A stretch of DNA of 64,000 bases from Devosia rhodophyticola (GCF_028816475.1 NZ_CP118247.1:434001-498000), one strand, 5' to 3'. Numbered from the stretch's first letter, positions 1 through 8,506 are shown. The notes: generated by a model not told the origin, from the sequence alone. Translations and numbers: made by a program.

Positions 1-240
1 CTCGGCTTCCTCGACCAGCGCGGCAAGTTGATCGACCTTGGAGACGTCGCATTTAACGAAGCGGGCATGATCGGCATATTCGGCGTTGATCGTATCAACC
101 ACAGATGGACCGCCCTCGCGACCAACCGGATCGAGATCGGCAACGATGACTTTGGCACCTTGACGAACAAAGGTTTCAGCAATGGCGCGACCATTGCCGC
201 TGGCGCCACCGGTAACAATGGCAATCTTGTTCTTGAGCAT
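1..240 (-). CDS. SDR family oxidoreductase, N-terminal part (cut by window edge)
   Basis: The 80 visible residues start MLKNKIAIVTGG and carry the TGxxxGxG nucleotide-binding motif (TGGASGNG) near residue 10, followed by an acidic residue after strand beta-2 (VADLDP), which usually favours NAD(H) over NADP(H). The rest of the gene lies left of base 1. The ATG at 240 has a GAGG ribosome site seven bases upstream. It lies 13 bases after the aldolase gene and is the last visible member of the minus-strand catabolic operon. In such an operon it would oxidise a polyol or sugar entering the pathway, or reduce the aldehyde released by the aldolase. That role is inference; the family call is firm. 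Confidence 0.85.
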   Translation of the reverse strand, partial: MLKNKIAIVTGGASGNGRAIAETFVRQGAKVIVADLDPVGREGGPSVVDTINAEYADHARFVKCDVSKVDQLAALVEEAE

Positions 241-253
241 CGCGTAACCTCGT

Positions 254-1159
254 TTATTGCGTCGTTTCTATAAGACGCTTCAGGCGCGTCAGGCCCGTAT
301 CGGCCAGCCAGTCGGTCATGGCCTGTTCACCCTGGGCACCAAAAATGCCGACAGCTTCCGACCAGATCGAGCGTCCACACATGAAGCCGGCATAATCGAC
401 GCCCGCTTCGGTCGCCATTTCCAGCGAAGCCTTGAACCAATCGAACGGCACGCCGGCACTAAGATAGACAATGGGCAGGCCATTGGCTGGGGCTGCAGCG
501 TCCCGGAACGCAGCAAGAGCGTCTTGGCGGCTCATCTGCGATTGGCCGAAGCCCGCGACGAAATTAAGGTCCACCGGCACTTCAAGCTTGAGAATGGCGA
601 CATTGAAACGCGGCTGGGCGAAGACTTCGACAGCGCGACGCACCAGATCAGGCTTGATGGCGGCGAAATTTGCGTTGCCGGGCTTTTGGTCGGGATGATA
701 GATCAGCGGTTCCATCAGGAATTTCAAACCGTTGGCGGCACACTCCTGACCAACTGATTCAACCAGATCATGCTTGCGGTCGTTAAGCGCTGGATCATCA
801 TCGGGCGCATAGTACATGAAGAATTTGAGCTGCTTGACCCCGAGGCGCGGGAAATCGGAAACGGCCAGATTGTCCGGCAGCACGGTTATGCGATCCGCAT
901 CGGAAATATGATAGACGTCCGCCTCATAGGCCATCATCGGCTCGCAGCTGGCCGGATAGTCGGCCAACAGGTCCGGGCCGCAATTGGCATCAACCAACAG
1001 GGTTGAGGCGGTTGGCCCGAGCGTTGTCAGTACGGCGTGCTTGAACGTCATCAGATCATCGGGCAAGGCGGATGCGCCACGGGCGGTCTTAATCGACGCG
1101 GCAAGGCCGCTACCAGCATCGACCGCCACGCCGCGAATTTGCAGATCGTGATTGCTCAT
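254..1159 (-). CDS. Class I aldolase, tagatose-1,6-bisphosphate aldolase (LacD) family
   Basis: This 301-residue TIM-barrel protein resembles LacD/YihT-type class I aldolases, which cleave ketose phosphates to dihydroxyacetone phosphate plus an aldehyde through a lysine Schiff base. K191 in ILKLEVPVD aligns with the catalytic lysine, and the C-terminal LSAGV and GFMCGRSIW segments match the phosphate-binding end of the barrel. It overlaps the dhaK-like gene by four bases (ATGA), so the two are translationally coupled. With a DhaK/DhaL kinase and a ketose epimerase in the same operon, its likely substrate is a ketose phosphate made by that kinase. The true substrate (tagatose, sulfofructose or another ketose phosphate) cannot be read from sequence. 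Confidence 0.83.
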   Translation of the reverse strand: MSNHDLQIRGVAVDAGSGLAASIKTARGASALPDDLMTFKHAVLTTLGPTASTLLVDANCGPDLLADYPASCEPMMAYEADVYHISDADRITVLPDNLAVSDFPRLGVKQLKFFMYYAPDDDPALNDRKHDLVESVGQECAANGLKFLMEPLIYHPDQKPGNANFAAIKPDLVRRAVEVFAQPRFNVAILKLEVPVDLNFVAGFGQSQMSRQDALAAFRDAAAPANGLPIVYLSAGVPFDWFKASLEMATEAGVDYAGFMCGRSIWSEAVGIFGAQGEQAMTDWLADTGLTRLKRLIETTQ

Positions 1160-2175
1160 GCCCTCGTCCCTTTGTGAATGGCGGGAAAATTCGGGGTGGA
1201 CTGCGGTGCTTGCCAGAGGTCGAGCATTTGAGGGGTTGGGGTCAGCAGGGAGATTGAGAAGCCGGCCATTTCCTGGGTGGTCGAGAAGGAGCCAATCATT
1301 GGCGAAACCCGAGGGATATTCAGTTTTTCGAGACCCTGGGCGACTTCGTTGAAGACCGTGAGTAGTTCCATTTGCGTGGTGCCGCCCGATCCATTGACCA
1401 GCACGACGGTCGGCGTGTTGGGCGCGATGGGGCGGTCCTCAAGCAGTTCACTCAACATGAAAGCGACGAGATCGCGCACCGGGCCGACCTTTCGGCGGCC
1501 AACGCCGGGCTCGCCATGAACACCCATGCCGATATAGATTTCATCGTCGGGCAACGAGAACATGGGCGCACCGGTCAACGGCGAAATGCCGGGCGCGACG
1601 GCGGCAGCCAGTGTGCGGGTGCGTGACCGCACGTCTTCGCCCAGCGTCACCAGATCATCGAGCCGCATGCCTGTTTCGGCAGCAGCGCCGAGGATCTTGT
1701 AAACAAAGATTGTGCCAGCGGCGCCGCGACGCTCGTCTTCGGACCCTTTTGGGGCCGAAGATATATCATCGTACATCAGTAAGGGTTGGACGGAGAGGTT
1801 TTCGTCTTCAGCCATCATGGCGGCGGCATTGCCATTGATGACATCGCCTTCATGACGGGAAATCAGCAGCACGGCACCGGCCTTGCCGGTGACTTCGCGA
1901 ATGCCCTCAAGGATCAAGTCCGGTGAGGGCGCGGCAAAGACATCGCCCACCACATTGGCGTCGAGCAGGCCGGAGCCGACAAAGCCCATGGCAATGGGTT
2001 CGTGCCCGCATCCATTGCCGATCAGTAGCGTCACTTTGGCGTCGCGATCCTTGGGATGGGCGCGGCAGACAACACGGGGATTTTGGCCGCGCGCCACGAT
2101 GCCCGGATAGGCGGCAACAAAGCCATCGATCATATCATCGGGCATGCGCTCTTTGGAATTGATGAGCTTTTTCAT
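1156..2175 (-). CDS. Dihydroxyacetone kinase DhaK-like substrate-binding subunit
   Basis: This 339-residue protein has the DhaK fold. Residues H58 (in GHEP), D111 (in HEGD) and H220 (in GVHGEPG) line up with E. coli DhaK H56, D109 and H218, the substrate-contacting residues and the histidine that binds the ketone covalently, so the active site looks intact. The glycine-rich motif is altered: IGNGCGHEP instead of GGGSGHEP, and HEGD replaces YTGD. DhaK homologues are known that phosphorylate other short ketoses such as erythrulose or apulose, so the substrate need not be dihydroxyacetone. The gene overlaps dhaL upstream and the aldolase downstream by ATGA junctions. A GGGGAA ribosome site precedes the ATG. 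Confidence 0.85.
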   Translation of the reverse strand: MKKLINSKERMPDDMIDGFVAAYPGIVARGQNPRVVCRAHPKDRDAKVTLLIGNGCGHEPIAMGFVGSGLLDANVVGDVFAAPSPDLILEGIREVTGKAGAVLLISRHEGDVINGNAAAMMAEDENLSVQPLLMYDDISSAPKGSEDERRGAAGTIFVYKILGAAAETGMRLDDLVTLGEDVRSRTRTLAAAVAPGISPLTGAPMFSLPDDEIYIGMGVHGEPGVGRRKVGPVRDLVAFMLSELLEDRPIAPNTPTVVLVNGSGGTTQMELLTVFNEVAQGLEKLNIPRVSPMIGSFSTTQEMAGFSISLLTPTPQMLDLWQAPQSTPNFPAIHKGTRA

Positions 2176-2723
2176 GGTTGTTCCCCGTGTTCCTTACTAA
2201 ATTGAGTCAGGATTTCGGCGACTGAAAACGCCCCTGCATCGAGATGGCCGACGCCGCCACCTTCGACATATTTGGCGCGACCGCGCTTTGCCTGCATCGG
2301 TTTGGTTGCCTCAGCGCCTCTCCTCGCTGCCTCAGCGGCGGCAGCGGCCGGATTGGCCGGATCGGCGTTGGCGGCCGCAGCCGCAGGCAGCAGCGCATCG
2401 AGCATGGTTTTATCGCCCGCCCTGGCCTGCCCCAATTGGCTGATCTTCCTTGCGGCGGTGGCGAGGGCATCACCTAGCGTGGATGAATCATTTTCAGCCT
2501 GTTCCAGCGCCCCGATCAGCAGACTGAACAGGGAACCGGACGCGCCGCCTGCAGCCTTGCGAAAGGCGACGACGGGCGCATCGGGGGTAGCAGCAGCAGC
2601 GCGCATGCCTTTAAGAATAGTGCCGCCGTGGTCGCCATCGCCGGTTGCGGCATCCAGTTGGTTCAACCGGGCTTCGAGCTGTTCGAAGCGGCTGACGAGA
2701 TGCAAGAGAAACGTCTGGTTCAT
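2172..2723 (-). CDS. Dihydroxyacetone kinase DhaL-like nucleotide-binding subunit
   Basis: This 183-residue all-helical kinase subunit shows the magnesium-nucleotide loop LDAATGDGDHGG near residue 28, the GGASGSLF segment near residue 65, GDKTMLDAL, and the C-terminal QAKRGRAKYVEGGGVGHLDAG block of DhaL. I chose the ATG at 2723 because it overlaps the epimerase stop as ATGA. A longer reading begins inside the epimerase gene with unrelated sequence. No EIIA, HPr or DhaM partner is visible in the window, so whether this is an ATP-dependent or PTS-dependent kinase cannot be decided. The alanine-rich stretch around residues 100-130 is a family-typical low-complexity linker. Confidence 0.85.
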   Translation of the reverse strand: MNQTFLLHLVSRFEQLEARLNQLDAATGDGDHGGTILKGMRAAAATPDAPVVAFRKAAGGASGSLFSLLIGALEQAENDSSTLGDALATAARKISQLGQARAGDKTMLDALLPAAAAANADPANPAAAAAEAARRGAEATKPMQAKRGRAKYVEGGGVGHLDAGAFSVAEILTQFSKEHGEQP

Positions 2724-3556
2724 GAGAATGTCCGCCGCATGAACTGGAGCGCCTGTTGGGCCGCTCCCTGCGCTTCGGGTTCGATGTTGCGCCAGATGTT
2801 GAGGTCGGCACTGGCGGGATTGCCGGCCAGAACGAACATTTCGGCCACGATCCAACCGTTGTAGCGCATGGTTTTGAGACTGGACTGGACCACATCCCAA
2901 GGGACATGGCCGGAGCCCGGCACACCACGGTCGTTGTCGGAAACATGGAAATGAACCAGTTTGTCGCCCGCTGAGGTGATCGCTGTGGCAATGTCCTTTT
3001 CCTCGATGTTGAGGTGAAAGGTGTCCAGCAGCGCGCCGATGTGGTCGGAGCCGGTGGCGCGTGCGAGCGTCACCGCCTCGGCGGAAGTGTTGACGAGGTC
3101 GGTTTCAAAGCGATTGATTGCTTCAATACCCAGCGTCACGCCAGCGTCGGCAAGATCGACATCGAGTTTGGCCAACATGTGGGCAGAACGGGCGGTTCGG
3201 TCGGCCTTTTTGAGGGGGTCAAACACCCCCCAGGGGGCATAGACCACACCAGCGAGACCGTGCGAACCAAGTGTCGCGCAGGTTCTGACAGCCCAGCGCA
3301 AATGTTCCAGTCCGGCCTGCTGGACAGCGGGATCGGCCGAGGTAATGTCGGCGTCGCGCGATAGGCCATGCGAACAGGTGACTTCGAGGCCGTGGTCGCG
3401 GATCAGCCCGGCAGTGGCAGCAGCCTTTTCGTTGGTCATGCCAAGCAGCGAAATCTCGACGCCATCATAACCAAGGTCAGCAACGTGCTTGAGGATCGGG
3501 GAGATTTCGTCTGTCCAGCGCGCCATCCAGAGCCCGGCGTGAATACCGAATTTCAT
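2720..3556 (-). CDS. Ketose 3-epimerase / sugar phosphate isomerase family TIM-barrel enzyme
   Basis: This 278-residue protein belongs to the xylose-isomerase-like TIM-barrel family and is closest in layout to D-psicose/D-tagatose 3-epimerases. The four metal ligands are present as E145 (IEAINRFE), D178 (LLDTFHLNIEE), H204 (HFHVSDN) and E239 (VAEMFV). Their spacings of 33, 26 and 35 residues equal those I recall for the Agrobacterium D-psicose 3-epimerase. A strong AGGAGGG ribosome site precedes the ATG. It follows the transporter ATPase by 11 bases and overlaps dhaL. The likely job is to convert an imported ketose (or an aldose/ketose pair) into the kinase substrate. An alternative is an erythrulose-phosphate isomerase-like role. 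Confidence 0.82.
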   Translation of the reverse strand: MKFGIHAGLWMARWTDEISPILKHVADLGYDGVEISLLGMTNEKAAATAGLIRDHGLEVTCSHGLSRDADITSADPAVQQAGLEHLRWAVRTCATLGSHGLAGVVYAPWGVFDPLKKADRTARSAHMLAKLDVDLADAGVTLGIEAINRFETDLVNTSAEAVTLARATGSDHIGALLDTFHLNIEEKDIATAITSAGDKLVHFHVSDNDRGVPGSGHVPWDVVQSSLKTMRYNGWIVAEMFVLAGNPASADLNIWRNIEPEAQGAAQQALQFMRRTFS

Positions 3557-3567
3557 GTTTATCCCTC

Positions 3568-4602
3568 CTATTGCAATACCCAGAGGGCCTGTGGCGGCAG
3601 GTGAATTGGCACCGGACCACCTACTTCAAAGTCGCCCACTTCGTCGGGATTAGCGATCGCTTCGACCATGGTTTCGCCAACGCGCAACCGCAGCCGCGTC
3701 TGGGTGCCGAGGTAAATCCGGTCCTCCAGAATGGCGGTCAGACCATTGGTCTGACTGGGTCCGATTTTGACGTTTTCGGGTCGGAAAGTGAGCGTGCCCT
3801 TGCCGGTGATGGCATTTTGCGGCAAGGCCAGCTGACCCAGCGCGCTATCGAATGCCGTGCCGCTGGATTGGCCGGGAATAAAGTTTTGGCCACCGAAAAA
3901 GCGGGCGACTGCCTCGTTGGCAGGGCGTTTGTAGAAAACATCGGCGTGATCATACTGGCATAGTCGACCATCAAGGATCAGGGCGACCTTGTCGGCGAGC
4001 ACGACCGCCTCTTCCTGATCGTGGGTGACGAAAATGGTAGTGATGCCCATTTCCTGCTGCAGGGAGCGGATGAGGTCGCGCATTTCAAAGCGCAGGTGGG
4101 CGTCAAGGTTCGACAAAGGCTCGTCAAGCAGCAGCACTTTTGGCTGCACGATCAAGGCGCGGGCGAGCGCAACGCGCTGTTGCTGGCCGCCGGAAAGCTC
4201 GGAGGGACGGCGCTTGCCCAGATCCGGTAGTTTGACCAAATCCAGCATTTCGCCAACGCGGCGGTCGATCTCGGATTTGTCGACCTTGCGCATCTTGAGA
4301 CCGAACCCGATGTTGTCGGCCACACTCATATAGGGAAACAGCAGATAGTTCTGGAACACCATGACAACGCCGCGATGTTCTGGCTTTTCGCGCAGGATCG
4401 AACGGTCATCAAAGGTCACGTCGCCCGATGTCGGGGTCAACAGACCGGCGATCATTTTCATGGTCGTGGTCTTGCCGCACCCGGAGGGGCCGAGCAGCGC
4501 GGTTAGCTCGCCGGTGGGAATTTCGAGCGACAGGCGGTCCAGCGATGGCACCTTGGAGCCGGGGTAAACCTTTGTCAGGTCCTTGAGCGAAACATGGGTC
4601 AT
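3568..4602 (-). CDS. ABC importer ATP-binding protein (MalK/PotA-like)
   Basis: This 344-residue ATPase has Walker A GPSGCGKTT (about residue 38), signature LSGGQQQRVALARAL, Walker B VLLLDEPLSNLD and switch histidine in FVTHDQEEA, followed by an approximately 100-residue C-terminal TOBE-type regulatory domain. It energises the two adjacent permeases for uptake across the inner membrane. It overlaps the upstream permease gene by four bases. The binding protein of this operon is YnjB-like, so the whole forms a YnjBCD-type importer, although a fusion permease (YnjC) is replaced here by two separate permeases. The substrate is not known; the downstream enzymes argue for a sugar or a sugar-containing compound. 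Confidence 0.9.
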   Translation of the reverse strand: MTHVSLKDLTKVYPGSKVPSLDRLSLEIPTGELTALLGPSGCGKTTTMKMIAGLLTPTSGDVTFDDRSILREKPEHRGVVMVFQNYLLFPYMSVADNIGFGLKMRKVDKSEIDRRVGEMLDLVKLPDLGKRRPSELSGGQQQRVALARALIVQPKVLLLDEPLSNLDAHLRFEMRDLIRSLQQEMGITTIFVTHDQEEAVVLADKVALILDGRLCQYDHADVFYKRPANEAVARFFGGQNFIPGQSSGTAFDSALGQLALPQNAITGKGTLTFRPENVKIGPSQTNGLTAILEDRIYLGTQTRLRLRVGETMVEAIANPDEVGDFEVGGPVPIHLPPQALWVLQ

Positions 4603-5420
4603 ATGCGTCCGAACCCTCCGACAGCGCCGTTACGGCCGGACAGATGCCGCGCGGTGAGGATGAGAATGATGATGCCGGGCAGAATGTAGACAATGCCGAT
4701 GGCGCCGGTGATGTCGTTGCGTCCGGAGGTGGCGAAGTTGAACAGCAACAAGGGCAGCGTGACCACCCGGCCCCCGCCGATCAGCAGTGTCAGGATGTAC
4801 TGGCTCCAGGAGACAAGAAAGGCGAACAGGCCGCCGACAATAATGCCGGGCAGGATGGCGGGAAATGTCACATACCAGAAGGTCTTGAGCCAAGACGCGC
4901 CAAGGCTGCGGGCCTGCGATTCAAAGGCGGGATCGTAGTTTGCAAAGATGCCGGACATAACCAGGACCATATAGGGCAAGGTGGGGACCAGATGCACCAG
5001 CACTACGCCGCCGACTGTATTGTTGAGCCCGAGCGTGATGAAAACGCTGTGGATGCCGAGCGCCACGGCAATACCGGGCACGATGGTGGGGGCAAGGATC
5101 AAAAGTTCAATCAGTTCCTTGCCGCGAAATTTATAAAGGCCCAGGGCGCGTCCGGCGGGCACGCCAACAAGGATAGACAGAACGGTTGCTGCCAGCGATA
5201 TGCCGATCGTCAGGCCAAGACTGTCGATGACTCCGGCGCGGTCAGACAGTGCATATTCCCAGGCGGAGAGTGTCCACTGCTTGGGCAGGATGTCGGGGAA
5301 GAACCAACCTCGCGCGAAGGACCAAATGGCGAGCGGGATCAGTGGCAGAACCAGCCAGACGATCAGGACGGCGCCGGCAAGTCCCCGAAAAGCGCGTAGC
5401 CAGGGTGAATCATTTTGCAT
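4599..5420 (-). CDS. ABC importer permease, binding-protein-dependent type (PotC-like)
   Basis: This 273-residue integral membrane protein has about six hydrophobic segments, the first at residues 12-34. The ATPase-coupling loop near residue 175, EAQARSLGAS-like (ESQARSLGASWLKTF), matches the EAA motif of binding-protein-dependent permeases. It starts three bases after the previous permease gene and overlaps the ATPase gene by ATGA, so the three are probably translated together. It forms one half of the membrane channel of the YnjB-type transporter. Confidence 0.88.
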   Translation of the reverse strand: MQNDSPWLRAFRGLAGAVLIVWLVLPLIPLAIWSFARGWFFPDILPKQWTLSAWEYALSDRAGVIDSLGLTIGISLAATVLSILVGVPAGRALGLYKFRGKELIELLILAPTIVPGIAVALGIHSVFITLGLNNTVGGVVLVHLVPTLPYMVLVMSGIFANYDPAFESQARSLGASWLKTFWYVTFPAILPGIIVGGLFAFLVSWSQYILTLLIGGGRVVTLPLLLFNFATSGRNDITGAIGIVYILPGIIILILTARHLSGRNGAVGGFGRI

Positions 5421-5423
5421 GGT

Positions 5424-6281
5424 TCAGCTCCGGATATTGCGGCGCGAGATGCGCACGTAGAGGAAGATCATCAGGGCACTGAGCAAGGCGATGACAATGG
5501 CCATGGCCATGGCTTCAGGGCGCGCTTCGAGATCAACGTCGGTATATTTGCGATAGGCCAGAACCGGCAGAGCGGCGGGATAGTTGGGGCCAAGGATGGC
5601 CGGAATTTCGTAGGCGCCGAAGGTAAAGGCAAAGACCATGACCGAGGCCGATAGCAGGCCGGGGAAGATCAGGGGCAGCAACACGTGGCGGAAGGCCTGC
5701 CAGCGGTTGGCGCCCAACGAGCGGGCAACGCTTTCGTAATCCTCGCCCAGCGCCTGCATGTTGGCGAGCAGGATGACGCCAATGAAGGGCACTTCCTTCC
5801 AGACATATTGCAGGATGATGCCGATGGCGTATGGGTCAAAAACCAACGCCGGAAAATCGCCGGGACGGCTGATCATCCCCCATTCGGCGGCAAGCCGGGC
5901 AAAACTGCCTGATTGGGAGAACAGGTAGAGAATACCGATGGCGCCAACTAGATGCGGCACCGTCAGGTTCAGCTGAAACAGGAAATTGATGATGGCGCGG
6001 CCGATGAACTGGCGGCGCAACAACAATGCCGCGCCAATAGCCAATATGGAGGACAGCACAGTCGAGGTGACAGAGATGTGCAAGGTCAGCAAAAAGGAAA
6101 GATAGAACTCCTGCGAGGTAAAAACCGTCACATATGCGTCGAAATTCGGATCAACCAGGCCAATGACGGGCATGTAGTTGAGCGAACGTGCCAGCCCAAT
6201 TCCCAAGCCGCCCATGAACAGCACGATAATGGCTGTCAGCGCCGGTGCCAGCAGGAGAAAAATTTTCAAGCGATCAGACAT
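5424..6281 (-). CDS. ABC importer permease, binding-protein-dependent type (PotB-like)
   Basis: This 285-residue permease begins MSDRLKIFLLLAPALTAI with a membrane segment from about residue 8. It carries the EAA-type coupling loop ESVARSLGANRWQAF near residue 180. I chose the ATG at 6281 because a GCGGA element sits seven bases upstream; a GTG at 6305 in the same frame has no ribosome site. Together with the downstream permease it forms the heterodimeric channel. There are 81 bases between it and the binding-protein gene, which is common where the binding protein is made in excess. Confidence 0.87.
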   Translation of the reverse strand: MSDRLKIFLLLAPALTAIIVLFMGGLGIGLARSLNYMPVIGLVDPNFDAYVTVFTSQEFYLSFLLTLHISVTSTVLSSILAIGAALLLRRQFIGRAIINFLFQLNLTVPHLVGAIGILYLFSQSGSFARLAAEWGMISRPGDFPALVFDPYAIGIILQYVWKEVPFIGVILLANMQALGEDYESVARSLGANRWQAFRHVLLPLIFPGLLSASVMVFAFTFGAYEIPAILGPNYPAALPVLAYRKYTDVDLEARPEAMAMAIVIALLSALMIFLYVRISRRNIRS

Positions 6282-6362
6282 GGCTAATCCGCTGCCTTTC
6301 GACACAAAAAAGTGACAATGTTCCCTGCGGTGAAAGCACCGCAGGGACAGTCGGGAGGAGTA

Positions 6363-7591
6363 TTAGCGGCCTACGTTTTCCAGCCAGCCCTGCTCGATGG
6401 CAGAAATCCAGCTAGCCTGAAGTTCAGGCAGCGCAGCCTTGCCGAGTTCTTCGGACGAAACAACCGATTCAGGCTGAACGATCTTGGCAAAATCCGCCTG
6501 AATTTCAGGTGAAGTACGGTCCACTTCGATTGCAGGGGAAGTTCCCCAGACGTCGGGACGGGCCTTTTCGTATTGGGCCTCGCCTGACAGCAGAACATTC
6601 TGCAACACCAGCGCTGCCGCCTTGTGCGGCGAGTTGAACGGAATCAGCGTATAGTTGGTGTTGCCGATAGTGCCGTCTGTCAGACCGTAAGAGCGCACAG
6701 TTTCAGGGAATGTGCCATCCTGAACGGCGATACCGAACTGGGAAGGCTCATAGTTGAAATAAAGGGCGACTTCCTGATTGGCGAACAATTGCTGCATGGC
6801 ATTGATCGAGGTGGGATAGGTTTGCCCCTCGCGCCACAAATATGGCTCCATGTCGTTTAGTATCTGCCAAGTCTTTGCGGCGACCTCATCATACTTGGCT
6901 TGATCGAAGGGTCCAAGCAACTGATCTGCACCACCGGCGGCATAATAGAAGACGTGCCGAACGAACACGGCGCCGTTAAAATCGGGGGTGCTGGATAGGT
7001 AAACTGGCCGGGATTTTCCTTGACCCAGTCAATCAGCTCGCCGATGGATTTGGGTGGGTTTTCGGTACGGGCGCTATCATAGGCAAAGGCGAACTGCGCG
7101 CGCGACCATGGTACTTCGCAGCCTTCAACCGGAACACCAAAGTCATTGGCGATCGCGGGATTGTCCCAATTGACCAGCTCATTGTTGGGCAAGACGTCGG
7201 TATAGCCGCAATAAACCATATCGCCCTGCATCATGGTGCGGAAGTTCTCGCCATTGATCCAGATCATATCGACCGAGCCATTGTCGTTGACCCCGGCCTC
7301 GCGCTCACCCAGAACGATGTTGACGACTTCAACGGTATCGGAAACACCGACGCGATTGAGAGTGATGTCATACTGGTCTTTGAGGATGCCGCCGACATAG
7401 TCGGACACGTACTGATTGATATTGTCAGCACCGCCCCAGAGGAACCAGTTGACCTCACCGCCGCGAGCCATTTCGACGACGTCATCCCAGCTCATGGCAT
7501 TGACCGCATCGCCGTCTGCGGTATCGGCGTAGGCAATTGGCGCGTAGCTCAGCGCTACCGATAGCAGCGCCCATTTCATTACTTTTTTCAT
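6363..7591 (-). pseudogene. YnjB-like ABC transporter substrate-binding protein, frameshifted
   Basis: The first part (from 7591) encodes a signal peptide ending near APIAYA and the YnjB-family block VNWFLWGGADNINQY, GSVDMIWINGENF and PPKSIGELIDW. The frame breaks at a run of five C on the coding strand (6984-6988). Adding one C restores TYPAPPDFNGAVFVRHVFYY and continues to the stop at 6363, giving a 409-residue protein with no internal stop. The missing base lies in a homopolymer, so a sequencing error is likely; a true null allele would disable the transporter. A strong GGGAGGAAG site precedes the ATG. The protein would capture the solute in the periplasm for the two permeases downstream. 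Confidence 0.82.
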
Positions 7592-7647
7592 TGTCTTCCT
7601 CCCGGTTGATTATTGTTTCAGCGCACGGGTTATCCCGAACGCTGTAT

Positions 7648-8409
7648 TTATGCCGCGCGGCGCAGGGCGACCTCCTTGGCCAGCTGCAGTGCGACGTCGA
7701 AAATCCTGGTATTGGCACGGCTCAATTCCGCCGCGTGCTCGGGCGGCAGCGGATCAAGAAACGTCTTGCCCTCGGACAAAGCATCCCAGACCGACAGAAG
7801 CGAAACGGCGGAGACGCCAAACTTTTGCGCAACGGCCCCGACGACCGAAGTTTCCATATCGACAGTCAGCAGCCCCTCTTCTGCCCATTGCCGACACATC
7901 TCGTCGGACTGGGCAAAAAGGCTTGGCCATGTCAGATGACGGCCACGCAGCGTTTGCAAATTTTCTTTTGCCAGTAACCGCTCGGCGCGATCAATCCAGA
8001 CCGGATCCAGTTCAATGTCGGGCCCGCAACCGTAGTGCTGGGAAACGCCATCACGGGCGGCGCAAATTTCGGGCAGCATGACGCTGCCGGGTCGTGCATC
8101 AGGAATGAAGGCGCCGCAGGTGCCTAACTGAATGAGCAGCGGGGTGCCCATCTGGGCAAAAATATGAGCGGGTTCGACGGCGCGCGCCGCCCCATAAGCG
8201 CAGCAGTAGGCGACACGAACGCCCTGCCATTGGCCAATGTAGATATCGGGAAACGCGGTTTCGCGGACATTATCGAGCAGGGCCAGGCGCGATTTTTCGG
8301 CAGCAGCACGCCACCATGTGCCCTCGAGGATGAGCGCAGCGGGTTCCTGGCCGACCTCGATATTCAACGCATCACGCCATACGCGCGCCGCCACATCCAG
8401 TACCGCCAT
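7648..8409 (-). CDS. Nucleoside phosphorylase / nucleosidase family protein
   Basis: This 253-residue protein belongs to the nucleoside phosphorylase superfamily. It has the central LIQLGTCGAFIPDARPGSV segment near residue 95 and the late TVDMETSVVGAVAQ segment near residue 190 that holds the ribose-binding methionine-glutamate. The ATG at 8409 has a GGGAGAGGG ribosome site, which I prefer to an in-frame start 48 bases further up. It is the first gene of the operon, 56 bases before the binding protein. The family splits nucleosides into base and sugar (or sugar-1-phosphate). Its place before a ketose-processing gene set suggests that the imported compound is a nucleoside or similar glycoside. 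The exact substrate is unknown. Confidence 0.75.
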   Translation of the reverse strand: MAVLDVAARVWRDALNIEVGQEPAALILEGTWWRAAAEKSRLALLDNVRETAFPDIYIGQWQGVRVAYCCAYGAARAVEPAHIFAQMGTPLLIQLGTCGAFIPDARPGSVMLPEICAARDGVSQHYGCGPDIELDPVWIDRAERLLAKENLQTLRGRHLTWPSLFAQSDEMCRQWAEEGLLTVDMETSVVGAVAQKFGVSAVSLLSVWDALSEGKTFLDPLPPEHAAELSRANTRIFDVALQLAKEVALRRAA

Positions 8410-8457
8410 TGGGTACCCTCTCCCTTGTGATCCCGAGGGCGCACCTTCGAGTCCCAT

Positions 8458-8506
8458 ATTTGTCCGTACAAATTGTTTAGAATAACACGGCTTGTCAAGC
8501 GTACAA
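8458..8506 (-). promoter_or_regulatory. Promoter and palindromic operator of the catabolic operon
   Basis: On the minus strand a perfect TTGACA (-35) lies at 8493-8498. The expected -10 position, 17 bases further, is covered by a 16-base palindrome at 8458-8473 (ATTTGTCCGTACAAAT; arms ATTTGT/ACAAAT with central CG). A second related half-site pair, TTGT-N7-ACAA, spans the -35 box at 8492-8506. This arrangement fits repression by a GntR- or LacI-type regulator. No such regulator gene is visible in the window. The -10 itself is weak (CAATTT), so the exact start site is uncertain. Confidence 0.6.

Noticed and set aside
4644..5399. 251-residue open frame on the plus strand opposite the ABC permease
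   Set aside because: Low-complexity, charged composition typical of the reverse complement of membrane-protein genes; the permease reading has the EAA loop and helices.
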